The notes under the pieces are model-generated. The model searched no databases. It was given only the letters and a program-made list of their open reading frames with translations, and was not told where the DNA came from. The translations under genes and the position numbers were made by a program. DNA of 64,000 nt, taken from positions 9,579,427-9,643,426 of the forward strand of contig NW_024881296.1 of the NCBI RefSeq assembly GCF_018691265.1, written 5' to 3'. This DNA is from Tyto alba. Taxonomy: Eukaryota > Chordata > Aves > Strigiformes > Tytonidae. The first letter of the stretch is position 1. Each line of letters opens with the position of its first letter. Below, one piece after another: positions 1 to 11,600 of the stretch.

Positions 1-3000
1 AACTTAACAATTTTCTGTTCAAGCAAATCACAACCCAGTTGAGTTGGAAGAAAAAGCAATTTATGTGCTTGAGAGTGTGTGTCTCTCCAGCCCCCGGGTG
101 CTGTCACAACAGCCAGGAGGCATACTGGCACGTGGCAGAAGAAAAAAGTCTCTAATAAATTTAGCTATGATTACTAAAAAGAAATCCTGTGCTTATGCCT
201 GCAGAGACATTTCATTTTCAGAGATAGTTCTTTGTTCAAAAAAAAAAAAACAAAAAAACAGGAGACATTTTCTCTGTCTGAAAAATGGGATTTGCCCAAG
301 TAAGAGGATTTGCCAAAGACTATGTTAATTTATTTGTTTTCAGACAGTACTGTAATTTCATTGCCTGCCATATTTGCACATTTTTGTTGCATAGCTTTCA
401 GGGTATTTTACACAAACTATAGGTGAGCTACATGTGTGTTGTTGTTTTGGAAGTTCTGGGAATGAGAACATGGTATGAGTGGGAATTCATTAGAACACCA
501 GTGGATAGTGTTGTTATAGTCTGCAGTATGAACTCAGCAAACAGGTACCACCCTATCTGTAATCCTCCTCAGTTAGGCTGTGACTGCAGAATGAATAAGG
601 TCTGGAATTAGCAAATCATTAAAAATGAGTGGGACTGTGTTTGTGGCCCTGCTTCATTCCACTCGTTCAAAATTGAGTCACTTGCATCCCCACAGACTTT
701 GTACAGAAAACCACGGAACACAGAAATAAAAACTATTTTCTAACTCAATGTTTTGTGTAGCATATGATGTAAGTGTAGATATAATGCTGCAGGATTGCCT
801 CCTGGAGTAAATCTTGAGTTCAGTGAATTGCATGAGCTCCCCAGCAGGAAGGTGAGGCACTCCAGCCTTACAGGGCTGTGGTATAACCAGAGATCTTCAG
901 GCTTTAGCAGGTTACTTCTGATTTTTGTTCAGGAGAAAATGTGGTCTCTCTGGCATGATTTGTGTCTCCAACTATTCCAGAATATTGAGGAGAAATTCAA
1001 AGTGGGAACTCTGAATATATTCAGTGGCCCCCTGAAGTTACCCAAGTCTCTCCAGCAACTGTAGGAAAACCCAGGAGACACCAACTGGATAGTGAGATGT
1101 GAATGTGCTTTTCTTTGCTTCCTCACCTCGCACTGTGTCCCCAGGGGCTCACCTTCAGGTTTGAATATCAACTTTACATTTCTGTTTACGTCTTGTAGTC
1201 ATTTATATGTTTCAACCTGTGTCCTGTCCTGAAAGATGCCTGACTTCTGATCAGTACCTCAAATTTCTGCAGAACAAGGTGCTATAGGCAGGTAGCAAAG
1301 AGGAAGAGAGAGACTGGGTGCTCTAGCACCAAGGAATGTCTGTGCAGGATTTTGCAGTTTTGGTTGTGGTTTTTTTTGTTGTTGTTTTTTTGTTTTGTTT
1401 TGTTTTGTTTTGTTTGTTTGTTTGTTTGTTTATTTTTCTTCTGGAGCTTGATGTGATTAGGTAGCAATTACTATAGCTCATGCCAAATGCAGCCCTGTCA
1501 GCAATGCTGAAGTTCTTGTCCCCACTTAAGACCAGAATTGGTTGCTACTCTCTATGAGTGGTAGCAGTAATTATCTGTCCACAGGAACACATAACTTTTT
1601 GTCTATCAGGTTATTTTATTTTTCCTTCCTGTCTCTGAGAGGCATGGTGCTGGGGAGGAGGTGATACCTCAACTCACTTTGCATCCTTAAGAGTTGTCCA
1701 CTTGTGAACCTGCAGCCAGCAAGCAGCCCGGACTCCAGCCTCTGAATCTCTCATCCCTTAGTGCACTGCAGTCACCAAGGGCTTCACTCTCACGCTGTGG
1801 ATGATTTGTATCTTGCATGTACGTGAGGGGGGATGGCTGTCCTTCTTGACCCATATGGACTTAAATACTATGACATAATTTCTTTTGATTATGGAGGACA
1901 AAGCATGGTGACTCACCTGGTCCTTTTCAGGCCTCTTTTCACAGATAATTCTCACACTTTTCTCATTTCTGGTCATAAATACAAATAAATAACCAGAATC
2001 AAAGCTACAAGTTTGCCAAGATAGCAGTGAGTCAGACAGGAAATTACATAATTTCTGAATTTAGAGGGTTTTTTCTCTCTTTTTTATTAGTCATTGTGTT
2101 TTTTTGGTGTCTTGGTATGGATTTGTTCATCTGCTGTGACACTGTTATTTGGATTTTGCTCCTGCTCCGAGCAAGAAATTTCTTTAATGTATCGAAAACT
2201 CTGACTGTTATGTTATGGCTAACAGTGGAGCTCCGCATGAGCTGTGAACAGCCATATAATTTATAGACATAAATTTATTTACTCTAGATTATGTTTTGAA
2301 TGCAGATAGTAAGAAAAAAGTCTGCCAGCTGGTGAGCAGCTATTTACCCTATCTTCTCCTCTGCTAATTGGCTTTTAGGGAATGGATTTGGACAAGCATA
2401 TTTTAACTCTGTACATTTCCATCACTCTGCAGGCTTGTCATATGAGGTATAGCACAGGAGAGGAGGCTGGACTGTCCTCCCACACTGGACAAAATATAGA
2501 TGAGCATTTAACTACATGTTAAACCATGAGGTGGCTGTAAGCATGACTTCCTTTTATTTTTTTAAATGCAAAGAGTCTTAACTAGCCTGCACTGTGTAAA
2601 GTCGGGAGAATCTTTTAATACATAACTTCCTGGGATGGAGGTGGTTGAAACCTAACCAAATGTGAAATCAGAATACAGAACTTTTTCAGGACTGCTGTTT
2701 AATTTTATGTGTGAGCACTTACTGTAGCCAGGTCAAAACACTCCAGCCCATCTTCTGACTTGCTTCCCTCCTTCCCCTAATACACTCCTGCATTTCTGTG
2801 TTGCCAAAGCACTCTGCAGTGAGGAAACTGTCCCATGGACAAGGTCCTGTGTGTGCATAATGAAGAATCTAGGGATGGGGAACAGAGAGCATAATGATGC
2901 TGAGAGAGTAATGTAGTAGCTGCATTTGGAGGAACTTCATCCCAAATATACTTTAAAGCTCAGAAAATATTTATGGTTATGTTGATCCTTGAGGAAAATC

Positions 3001-4301
3001 AGGTATGGTAATGGTATAAGAGCTTTTTACAGGGACAATAAATAATATTTATTATAAATAAGCCTTGGAACCATAAAAATCCCTCTTTGTCCACCTGAAA
3101 GCTTCTGTATTACCTTTATTTCAGAATTCACTATAAATAATAGTGTTTTTCTTAGACCGAAGCATATAGTACACATGATGTTTTTGAACTAAAGTCACCC
3201 TTTTTCCTAAAAGGTAATGAGTGGTACATTATTTATTGTAAGATTCAGGTTAACCCTATTCTTTTTCCATTTTCTGAAGAGAAACTCAGATCAATGTCTA
3301 ATTTTTTAGCTGCAGATATTTATAAGCACAAAGAAATATTAGTTCAATCAATGGCCTTTGAATGTCTGTCCATCAGGTTGCTTTATATCTCCCCAGAGAC
3401 AAAAAATAAACAGATTATTTTATTTCAGAAGGTATGTAGACACTGTGAAACACTTCAAAGCAGTTCACAGTTGTTCATGAAAGCTTAGTGTGTCCGTTTT
3501 TCCTCTGGAGCAGTGATTGGTACTGAACAGTGTGGAAAATAGCTACTGGACAGCAGAGCCCTTCAAGGCTTAAAGATGTGACAAGCAAGAGCAGAATTGT
3601 AACTGTTATGTGTGCATATACACTGCAGCACCTTCCAAACTCAGAAATATCATCACCGTTGATATATTCTTTTGGATATATTAATTTAGATGTGGCAGCA
3701 TCAGGCCACAGCTACCTCTAACATTACTGATGGCTATGGCCAGTAAACAACTGTATCGATAAAATAATGTGTGCACATATTAGAAGCAAGTATTACAGAG
3801 ACTCACTAGTTACTTCTAGTTTAGTAGAGCATGAAGGCTGTATCTCCATATTGAGAGAAAAGATAACAGCAAGCCTTAAGTCATATGCTGGCTGCTAGAT
3901 CAGACCTTTCAGGATCCAGCTGTTAAGTCTCCTGTCTTTTGGCACCTCACAGCATGAAGAGCTTCCAGGAGTCTCTCAATTCTAAAGATCTTTTCCTGTA
4001 GCAACTCTTCTTGACATATGATATCCCAAGCACACTGCCTGTCCATGTGATTATTTGGCAGTATGGGGAAAGGGAGTAAAAAACACAATAAATTTCATCA
4101 TACTTCGCCAGGCAAAGCTTAATATCCTAACATTTTTTTCCACAAATGTCTACGTATCTATTTCAGTATTCCTAGAACCAAAAAATGTCAGTTGTTGGCC
4201 AACTGAATGTATCATATCACTACTATTCCCTATCCACATCACATTTCTAGATGATGTTTCTGGCCACCAATAACGCAGTTTGTCTACTTTAGAATTCTGT
4301 T
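1..4301. other. unassigned AT-rich region
   Basis: I see no recognisable gene. Open frames are short and carry no family motif. The only clear structures are short A or T runs and a GTTTT/GTTT microsatellite, listed separately. Ancient decayed repeats could be present but are too diverged to name by eye. Confidence 0.6.
1370..1437. repeat. GTTTT/GTTT microsatellite
   Basis: A T-rich stretch passes from irregular GTTGTT into GTTTT pentamers and then into GTTT tetramers. On the minus strand it reads as AAAAC/AAAC, which could be the expanded A-rich tail of an old retroposon, but no element body is recognisable beside it. The lysine/asparagine-rich minus-strand frame across it is a by-product of the repeat. 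Confidence 0.85.
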
Positions 4302-4628
4302 GAGAAACACAGCAAAATTGCTAGTAGTAAAACTGTTATTCATCCCAGAAGAGTGTGTCTGGATACATCTAGAATAGTACACTGAACAGTCCCAGGACCC
4401 ATTCTCTGGCCTTGAAACTAACAGGAATATTTTGCTTGTGGCCATACTTTTAAATCACCTTATCATACAAAACAGAATGACTGTATCCAGATGGCCTAGT
4501 GGAAATGGTCCCTAACTCCTCAGAAACCTCAGATTGTCCCTAGAAGCTTCCTGAGAATGTGTTAGTTGCCCCCAGATTTAAAATCATGTTAATAAACTTC
4601 CAATGGTTATGCAGTAAAGAGGCTGCAA
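4302..4628 (+). repeat. local duplication, copy 1 (327 bp)
   Basis: This segment recurs at 5062-5388 with a constant offset of 760 bases and no indels. I see three substitutions: A to G in the context TAGAAGCTTC, A to G in CCCAGATTTA, and A to C in AATAAACTTC, which is about 99% identity. It is preceded by unrelated sequence (AGAATTCTGTT) and followed by TTGAGAGACGGGA and then the probable LTR. It contains no recognisable gene. The high identity implies a recent duplication, recent gene conversion, or an assembly duplication of two alleles. Confidence 0.95.
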
Positions 4629-4641
4629 TTGAGAGACGGGA

Positions 4642-5061
4642 TGTAGCTTGATGCAAGCAAAGTGTCCAATTAATTATGATTCTTCACATACTTTTATACT
4701 AGTTCCTAGATAGTGTGTTACACACTAATTGGTTTCTTTAAGGTGTACCAAAGATTTATTGGCTTACATTCTACATCAGTCAATCAGGGATTAGCTAATG
4801 CTAAAGGTTTTTTTTTTCTAAGCATACATTTTCTAATTGCAGCATTCCTACCTATAAAAACAATACCTCCCAGTTACAGGACATCTGCTCCACGGCGCCT
4901 AATCTTAACATAAACATCAAGTTAGCACCCCCTGTTCCTCCTGCACAGAGTTCTTATCTTATTCTTTCCAAGGTCTGTGACCCACAAGCTCCAGCACGTC
5001 TCCTTCTATCAATTGTGCGATGCTGGGGGTTTTGCTGAGAGCAGCCAGACCCTGGCCTACA
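4642..5061 (-). mobile_element. probable solo LTR of an avian ERV
   Basis: The 420-bp segment starts TGTAGC and ends CCTACA, a 5-bp terminal inverted repeat (TGTAG/CTACA) of the kind that bounds retroviral LTRs. Read on the minus strand it has an AATAAA, a TATAAAA-type box about 60 bases before the 3' edge, and ends in CTACA, so the minus orientation is favoured. In the plus orientation there is also a TATAAAA near 4855, so orientation is uncertain. No primer-binding site, polypurine tract or internal region flanks it. The flanks ACGGGA and GAGAAA do not form a target-site duplication, as expected if the locus was rearranged after insertion. It lies between the two 327-bp copies. Confidence 0.6.
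4710..4726. repeat. short perfect inverted repeat inside the LTR
   Basis: The sequence TAGTGTG-TTA-CACACTA forms a 7-bp stem with a 3-base loop inside the probable LTR. It may be a protein-binding palindrome or chance. No function is claimed. Confidence 0.6.
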
Positions 5062-5388
5062 GAGAAACACAGCAAAATTGCTAGTAGTAAAACTGTTATT
5101 CATCCCAGAAGAGTGTGTCTGGATACATCTAGAATAGTACACTGAACAGTCCCAGGACCCATTCTCTGGCCTTGAAACTAACAGGAATATTTTGCTTGTG
5201 GCCATACTTTTAAATCACCTTATCATACAAAACAGAATGACTGTATCCAGATGGCCTAGTGGAAATGGTCCCTAACTCCTCAGAAACCTCAGATTGTCCC
5301 TAGGAGCTTCCTGAGAATGTGTTAGTTGCCCCCGGATTTAAAATCATGTTAATAACCTTCCAATGGTTATGCAGTAAAGAGGCTGCAA
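5062..5388 (+). repeat. local duplication, copy 2 (327 bp)
   Basis: This is the second copy of the segment at 4302-4628, about 99% identical. Its left edge falls exactly at the last base of the probable solo LTR, which ends CCTACA at 5061. Its right edge is followed by unique sequence, GTACTTACCGAG. The coincidence of duplication edge and LTR edge suggests that LTR insertion or LTR-mediated recombination was involved. Confidence 0.95.
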
Positions 5389-5396
5389 GTACTTAC

Positions 5397-5456
5397 CGAG
5401 ATGCTGGCACTATTGATTTTACTAGTTTCGATGTAGCCAGTAAGAGACGGATGCCT
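5397..5456 (-). other. candidate internal exon, minus strand
   Basis: On the minus strand a 60-base segment lies between an acceptor (ACCTACATTTTCAG) and a strong donor (GTAAGTACTT). It reads as 20 codons without a stop, RHPSLTGYIETSKINSASIS, and holds three CpG dinucleotides, which are scarce in the surroundings. Its donor lies within ten bases of the edge of the 327-bp duplication. The encoded peptide is not recognised. Chance exon-like segments are common, so this is only a candidate. Confidence 0.25.
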
Positions 5457-5699
5457 CTGAAAATGTAGGTTTCTAGATGAATTCCAACATGCAATCCATG
5501 CCTGAGTGCACATGCACACATGCATACTGTCATACATATGTGAAAGAGTGACTGTGTTTACGCTGCGGTCTATACATTTATTTCTGGTTTGGCTGCTCCC
5601 ACAAACAAGACAAAATAGATAAAAATTTCCCAGGCTATTTTCTGGTTTCCTTATCCTGCTGGTTAGACTACCGTAACAGAGATTGTTCTCTTCCTCCAC

Positions 5700-6350
5700 A
5701 GTCCTTTAGATGATGATTGGGTGGAGGGACTCCGAACCCATTTACCCAGATACTCTTTGGGGCTCCTGGTAGCTTCTGTGATCCAGGACTTGTAGGTCTG
5801 CAGCACCTGCAGCCTCTAACCAAAAATGCTTGGCCAAGAGAACAGTATGAATGATTTTAGCACCCACTGTAGCCTCCTGAGCTTGGATGCATTGAAGCTC
5901 TGCCTCACCAGCACATCTGTAGGACAGGGTGATGATCAGCTTCATGTGGGTTACTGGGGTGGTGTTCTCTGTCTGGGCAGCTTCTCCAGACACTTTGCTT
6001 CTCTTTTGATCTTTGTGGTTTCTTTCTGACTGAAGCATGTACATCCTGCAGGATCTAGAAGATAAACTGCAGGCTGCCTTCCAAGCTGCTGGGTTCCCCA
6101 CCTCTGGGAGGCTCTCTGTCAGCTGCTCAGGTATCTAAGTCTAGACACATAAGCTTCAGGCCATGTGTGAAAGCTAGATCCACAGCTTGCCTCTACCTTG
6201 CGGGGATCCAGTTTAGTGGTGCCATAACCAGCAGTACACTGTCTTCTTAGCCCTTTACACTACTTCCTTTCTGCTCACTGAGAACACCACCACCTTCAGC
6301 TGAGCCCCTGCTCCAGGCTCTCTGTGAACTTCAAAGATTCCTCTTTCCTA
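5700..6350. other. less AT-rich unassigned block with open minus frame
   Basis: Base composition is visibly more balanced than in the flanks. A 119-codon open frame runs on the minus strand (5742-6101), and a 67-codon frame overlaps it on the plus strand. The frame continues to a stop shortly after SYQEPQRVSG. No domain, signal peptide or retroelement motif is recognised. It may be a decayed retrocopy or old repeat, or a long frame favoured by the lower AT content. Confidence 0.3.
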
Positions 6351-6528
6351 GGAGCTCTAAAATGCAGGTGCTGTTGCATCCACTCAACTAGCTCCATCTC
6401 TCATCCTTTCCTGATTCAATTATTACAGCATGCTCTCTTCTTGGATCTTGCATTGCTCACATTTATCTATAACACTGCTAACTCACTGCTTTCCCAGTTA
6501 AGAACTTTGGCCTCATCTTCCCTTCTGT

Positions 6529-6595
6529 CATTCTTCTTTATCCATCCTTTGTCCATTCTTCTTTATCCATCCTTTGTCCATTCTTCTTTTGTCCA
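6529..6595. repeat. 25-bp tandem repeat, about 2.6 copies
   Basis: A unit beginning CATTCTTCTTTATCCATCC and ending TTTGTC occurs perfectly at 6529-6553 and 6554-6578. A third copy starts at 6579 and diverges after about 10 bases. It is pyrimidine-rich on this strand and has no coding significance that I can see. Confidence 0.9.
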
Positions 6596-7760
6596 TAGCA
6601 CCTGACAGAAGCATATTGTTTTTGTTAGGAGGTCATTATTGCCTCTGTCTTGACTAGTAAATAAAGAGTGCCAGGGCTGCCTGTACTGTTAAACAGTTTC
6701 AGCAGTCCCATGCACAGTTGTGGTTTATTAACAGTCTCTCCAGGTAATTCCTGGGATTAATTTAGGAGACACTATTAACCTTGGGCAGCTTGGATATGGC
6801 CATCCTGTTTCCAGGCCGTTTACCATTCCAGGGTGGATGTGACCAGACTGTGCCAGCTGATCTCAGGACCAGAGAAGGGGCTCAGGACATCTGTGTAGCA
6901 CTTCAGGCTTCTGGAAATCTGAAATAGTGGAAGATTTCTACTGCAGAAAACTAAGGTGCATAGTAAGAAGTAATTGAGATGTGTAATAAAATTGTCATTG
7001 TAACATGTTTTCTCCTGGGACTCACACTCCCACTGTGTTACTTAATTACTGCTGCTTAATATCTGTGCTCTAAACAAGCTCTTGGTTCCTCTGAGATTAT
7101 TTCAGTCACCTTTACCAAAGTTTAATGGTCCAGGCAGTGATTATAATTTTGTTATCTAGTAATTACTCTGTAAAGTAATTGAGTCTCCAGACTTTAAAAA
7201 TGTGGCGACATCTGCCTACAAGTCACCTTTTCATGAAAAAAGGAAGGATACTTTTCCAAAAGATTCAACAGTGCTATATTCAAAATCACACTGTTGTTAT
7301 AATTTATTCTCAGACAGCCTCAGTTTTACCTTTTCCCTGTACAATCTGATTTGCGTATTTTGCACAGATGCTTCATTTATCAAATCTGGTTTTGCACTTA
7401 AAGTATTATTATTGAATTAAAACATTGCCTATAAAAGAATGGCCAGATACCCAAGCCTCCAGAGTGAAAGCTTCAAAAACATATTAAGATGTAGGAAAGC
7501 ATCTATTATGAGTGACAAATTTTGTTATAACCTGATATAATTACGGAGGTCAGACATTTCTTGCTCTAGTTCATCACTAAGTTGTATTAAAAAATGACTT
7601 TGCAAACACTGGGTGCGTCAGACACTGCACAGACTGCTGAACTGCAAATACCTTGCGTTTTCCAGAGGGCCTTTGGTTTCAGAGACATGTGAACAATTGG
7701 GCAAAGTTGTCCTCTGTTGGTTGAGATATCCAACCATTTACAGCTAAGGACAGAACATTG

Positions 7761-7900
7761 GGCTATGATTCAGGGAACTTGGATTTGATTTCCAAAGCTG
7801 TATTGGCCTGATGGATCACCCTGGGCAGTCACTCCACCTTTTGTGCCTTATTTTCTCTTCTGGAAAACAGGAAGTCTGACCCTGATACCTATTGATGAAA
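7761..7900 (+). mobile_element. ancient MIR-like CORE-SINE fragment
   Basis: The order of sub-motifs matches the tRNA-derived MIR family of amniotes. CAGGGAACTTGGATTTGATT corresponds to the region near the B box and the start of the core. CCTGGGCAGTCACTCCACC matches the conserved core phrase. GCCTTATTTTCTCTTCTGG and AAAACAGG match the phrase usually read as a run leading to a TGTAAAATGGGG-like segment. Divergence is high, as expected for a very old insertion. No tRNA gene is implied. The call rests on remembered consensus rather than an alignment. Confidence 0.7.
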
Positions 7901-7961
7901 AGCAAAGCATAATAGATGGCCATTATTATTATTACTCATAAAATGTTATCCTGTACTTTTA

Positions 7962-7986
7962 TATATATATATTTTTTTTTTTTTTT
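7962..7986. repeat. short TA repeat followed by T run
   Basis: A (TA)n run changes into about 16 consecutive T residues, just downstream of the MIR-like fragment. It is simple sequence. Confidence 0.85.
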
Positions 7987-8164
7987 AGGTACAGAAGTAA
8001 TTTGAGTTCTCTTTCACAAAGTACACGTGATACCATAATGAGAGTAACTATTTTTCTTCTATTGCTCATTCTGCTTTAAACAAAGTATGTGACTTTGAAG
8101 ACAAAGCATATGTAATCAATCTTTCATTAGTATGTTGTCCTGATTGGGGCTGGACTAGAGTTCC

Positions 8165-8612
8165 TGTTTGTTTTAGTAGCTGGAGGAGTGCTGCAGCACC
8201 CTGAGACCCCAGGGGCTCCCCAGGTCCCAGTGCCCTCACCTGTGTGCGGGGGCGGGGGGAGCACAGCTGGAGGGCTGGGCCCCGATTGGCTGATATGCCA
8301 TGTCATGTGACATTGTGTTCACTATATAAGGGCAGGAGTGAGGGGGGAGGGGCTCTCACCTCTGGGGGTGTGGCTGTGGGGCCTTGGTGTTGGGGATTGC
8401 CAGCTGGGAACAGGTGGGAGGTGAGCAGCTGTATGGTACATTACCTGCTGATACTGCTGTCAGTGTATTATTCTGTTGCTGTTATTAAACTGTTTTTATC
8501 TCCACCCGCGAGTCTCCCTTTGCCCCTCCGATTCCCTCCCCATTCCCAAGTGGGGGGAGGGTGGGTGAGCAGCTGTGTGGCGTTTAGCTGCTGAGCAGGT
8601 ACAAACGATGAC
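8165..8612 (+). mobile_element. solo LTR of an avian endogenous retrovirus
   Basis: A GC-rich island of about 450 bp in AT-rich DNA has LTR organisation on the plus strand. It has an inverted CCAAT motif (ATTGG, about 8285), a TATA box (TATATAAG, about 8323) and an ATTAAA polyadenylation signal (about 8484). A final segment, GCTGTGTGGCGTTTAGCTGC, resembles the end of common avian ERVL-type LTRs. The left edge is set at TGTTTG and the right edge at GATGAC. Both are approximate, because the 3' terminus has lost a clear CA and I cannot see a target-site duplication. There is no gag, pol or env sequence beside it, so it is a solo LTR formed by recombination. Confidence 0.7.
8322..8331 (+). promoter_or_regulatory. 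TATA box of the LTR
   Basis: CTATATAAGG lies about 35 bases downstream of an inverted CCAAT motif and about 160 bases upstream of ATTAAA, the usual U3-R spacing. Whether it still drives transcription is unknown. Confidence 0.6.
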
Positions 8613-11600
8613 TTATGTTTATGTATATGTATGAAAACTGGTAACAATTACTATTTATTATATGTTTCAGCTACTTGTGAGTACTTTCCCACTCTCTTTA
8701 GTTTTCTGCACTAGAAATAGCACTAATATTTAAAGGCTACTTGCTGTATTTGCAAAAACTTGTTATTTATATTCCCCATAGTACTATTTAAGCCACAGGA
8801 TTGATGTTAGAAAGTTCTTGATAACTAAAAATTATCACTGATATGGAAAGAAATGATGAGATGATTTTGGGAAGTCTGTTGCAGTCTGGGCTCTCTGTGC
8901 ATTTTATCCTCTTCTTTCCTCCAAGGCTTCAGAGTATAAACCATGAACTCTGAATGTGACCGATGAAGCGAACTGTGCAAGCAACATGGCAAGTATCAGC
9001 ACCTCTTCATCCCCTTGTGTCTGGGTCCTCCAGAGGATCCGTCCCAAAAGCTAAAGAGCAGCTCTGTAAGTGGATTTGATCTGGAGCATTTCTGTGATGA
9101 CTGACAGATGGGAGTTGGGAGAGAGGAGAGAGAGCATATTTTTCATGGCCTAGGTCTAATCCTTAAGAACCTGGCAATCAGGAGAGGAATGTCTCACTGA
9201 AAAGGCAAAAGTTGGAAGTTTTATTTTTGCTCGTAAATGTAATTTTTCTCCCCCACTTAGGACCTTTTTCCTTTATCATCATCTCCTCACCCTAGAATTT
9301 TTTCTTTCTTAATCAGCAAGAAATCCTTATGGCTTAGGCAATGGAATGATTGGCAGAATTTGTCATAGGAATGTGAGAAGAGCAGGCAGTTTTTGAGTTT
9401 CCTATGTTTTGCTGTTTTTAAAAGTACTGTAGGTTCTTCACTGCTCTGACAGATACAGCTGAGTTTGCCATGGGAAAATGCACAGCTCTGTATCAGCTTT
9501 GTGTGTCAAGATACAAGGAGCTGCAGAGCACATTTTGGTGTGTGTTACAGTGGTGCCTGGGAGCCCTAATTGCTGACTCAGGTGCTGTTGTGGTAGGTGT
9601 CACACAGACATGGCCCTTACTGTCATCTGGCCCTTCCCTGACTACTGTGCAACATCACACCAAGCCTTCCCTTTCCTGTGCCAGACTGTGTACGTAGGCA
9701 TGTGAAGTTGTTTGGTACCAGGCAGGGCTTCGGAGAGATCTACAGTGGTCAGGGTCCTGCAATGCCCAGCTGGGGCCTTGGGGCTCCATGGGCTGCATCT
9801 CCAGTGCATGTGATATCTGAATTTGAGTTACAACCACTTCTTAATAAGAAGGATGAGAGTTCAAACATGGAACCTTAGGTCTCCTGTCTCTCCCCAGCTG
9901 TTCCTCTAAGCAGCTGTGCATTCAGTGTGTGTGTCTTTTTGGTTGCACCTCAAACCCCCACTCTCTGTTCCCTCTGTAGATTGCGTGGAAAAAGCCTCTG
10001 ACTCTCACAGTAGCTCAGCTAATTGTGAAAGTTACACAGGTAGAGTTGGAGGTGTCTAATTACTCTAGAGATCTTAATTTCTCTGGCCTCATTTCAATAG
10101 AGGAAGTCAAGCTGATACCTAATTTAGATCATTAGCCATTTCACTGAAGTCAGTGGTTGATTGCAAGTGCTCATAAATATGTCCCTATGCATCCCTCCCA
10201 GGTGAGAAGGCAATGTTTCTGCATTTCCAGAAAGTGCAAGAAGTCACAACTCCCAAATCCTCAGGGCACTCACACAAGTATTTATATCCTTCAGTGATTC
10301 CTTTAGACCCCTGGGAATGGCTTGTGTTTGAAGTTAGGCATGTGCTTAAATATTCTGCTATCTCTTTTAAGTTTCCTAAGAGTAGTAAGTTGCAATTATT
10401 CAGAACAAAATCTAAGACTTTTTGAAGTGTATTGAACTCAAAAATTTGTACAAGTTAGGGCACTGTGGTGTTTGAAAGTACAGATAACATGGTAGATAAG
10501 GAGAAAGGTCTGTTCCCAGGGAGATGATCTGAGAAAAGAAGTCTTGGAAACCATTGTTCCAAGACTGGCTGCCTCAGTTTGCCTCCTTGCAAAGGCACCA
10601 GATACAAGTTGTTGCAGCAGTGACAGGAGAATATTAATCTCAGGTGCTGGCTCCAGTCCATTGGAAATTTCCCATTACAGGTTTATCCAGATTTAATTCA
10701 AAATCTGCACATGAATTATTCAGGTGAGAGAGCAAAATTTCAGTTAGGATAAACACCACAGGAAATCTTGTAACATTAAATTACTCCAAGTGAGTAGTTA
10801 ACAAAACAAACTGATATGGAATGGTATATTTGAAGCTTCTGTATTTAACTGTATCTTCGTGATATCTAGTTACCTACTCTCTTTGTGCCTTTAACCTTGT
10901 TAACATATCTAACAAAAGAAACTGAAGACCTTATTGCTTGATCCTTCTAACAGCTGTCCATGAAAACAAGACAAGTAAGCAGTAGCTTTGAACTCACGTT
11001 GCTAGAGTCCAAAAGAGATGTCCATTGCAGCATCTGAGGGAAAAAAGGAAGGAAGACTGCAGTAATTTTTACTTTGGCTAATATTTTTTCTCTAATATCT
11101 CTAGGAAATTCTACAAGGAGGCATATGTTTCTATAGCACAGCAGAGTCATCAAGCAGGACATATTAGAGCAGATGCAGACATTCTCAGTGGTTCAGAGGG
11201 CACTCTATGCGAAATAAATTCAGTCTGAGCCTAAAGAAAAGGTTTGGTTCAGTTATTGGAAAGTGAATGTTGTTATTATTATCATTATTTCATCAAGGAT
11301 CTTTTAAGAACTCAATATATTGTGAGTCACTTTCCCTATTTTGTGTTATTTTCCATTTTTATAGCACCTCCCTTCCTGACTTTAGCAAAGCAAGTTCCTA
11401 AGTACTGTGAGAAAGGCTGTGCTCCTAATGATAACACTGATATGTTTGCAGAGCTGGGAAGCCTCATGAGAAAACTTGTTATGCAGATCCAGAAGGATCA
11501 GATAAGACGCTTCTACTTCAATGGGATCAAAAGTGGAACCACATTTTAAGAAAAGCACTTGATATGTGTTTTCAGATTTTTGAGTCTGTTTTAAGCACAC

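Noticed and set aside
4302..5388. Reading the two 327-bp copies as the paired LTRs of a provirus
   Set aside because: They lack TG...CA ends, promoter and polyadenylation motifs, and the 433 bases between them hold no retroviral internal region.
7761..7900. tRNA gene suggested by B-box-like sequence
   Set aside because: No cloverleaf can be formed; the phrase belongs to a diverged MIR-like SINE.
11244..11549. 101-codon plus-strand ORF with a plausible helical C-terminal part
   Set aside because: No clear donor, no recognised family and background composition; kept out of the gene list.
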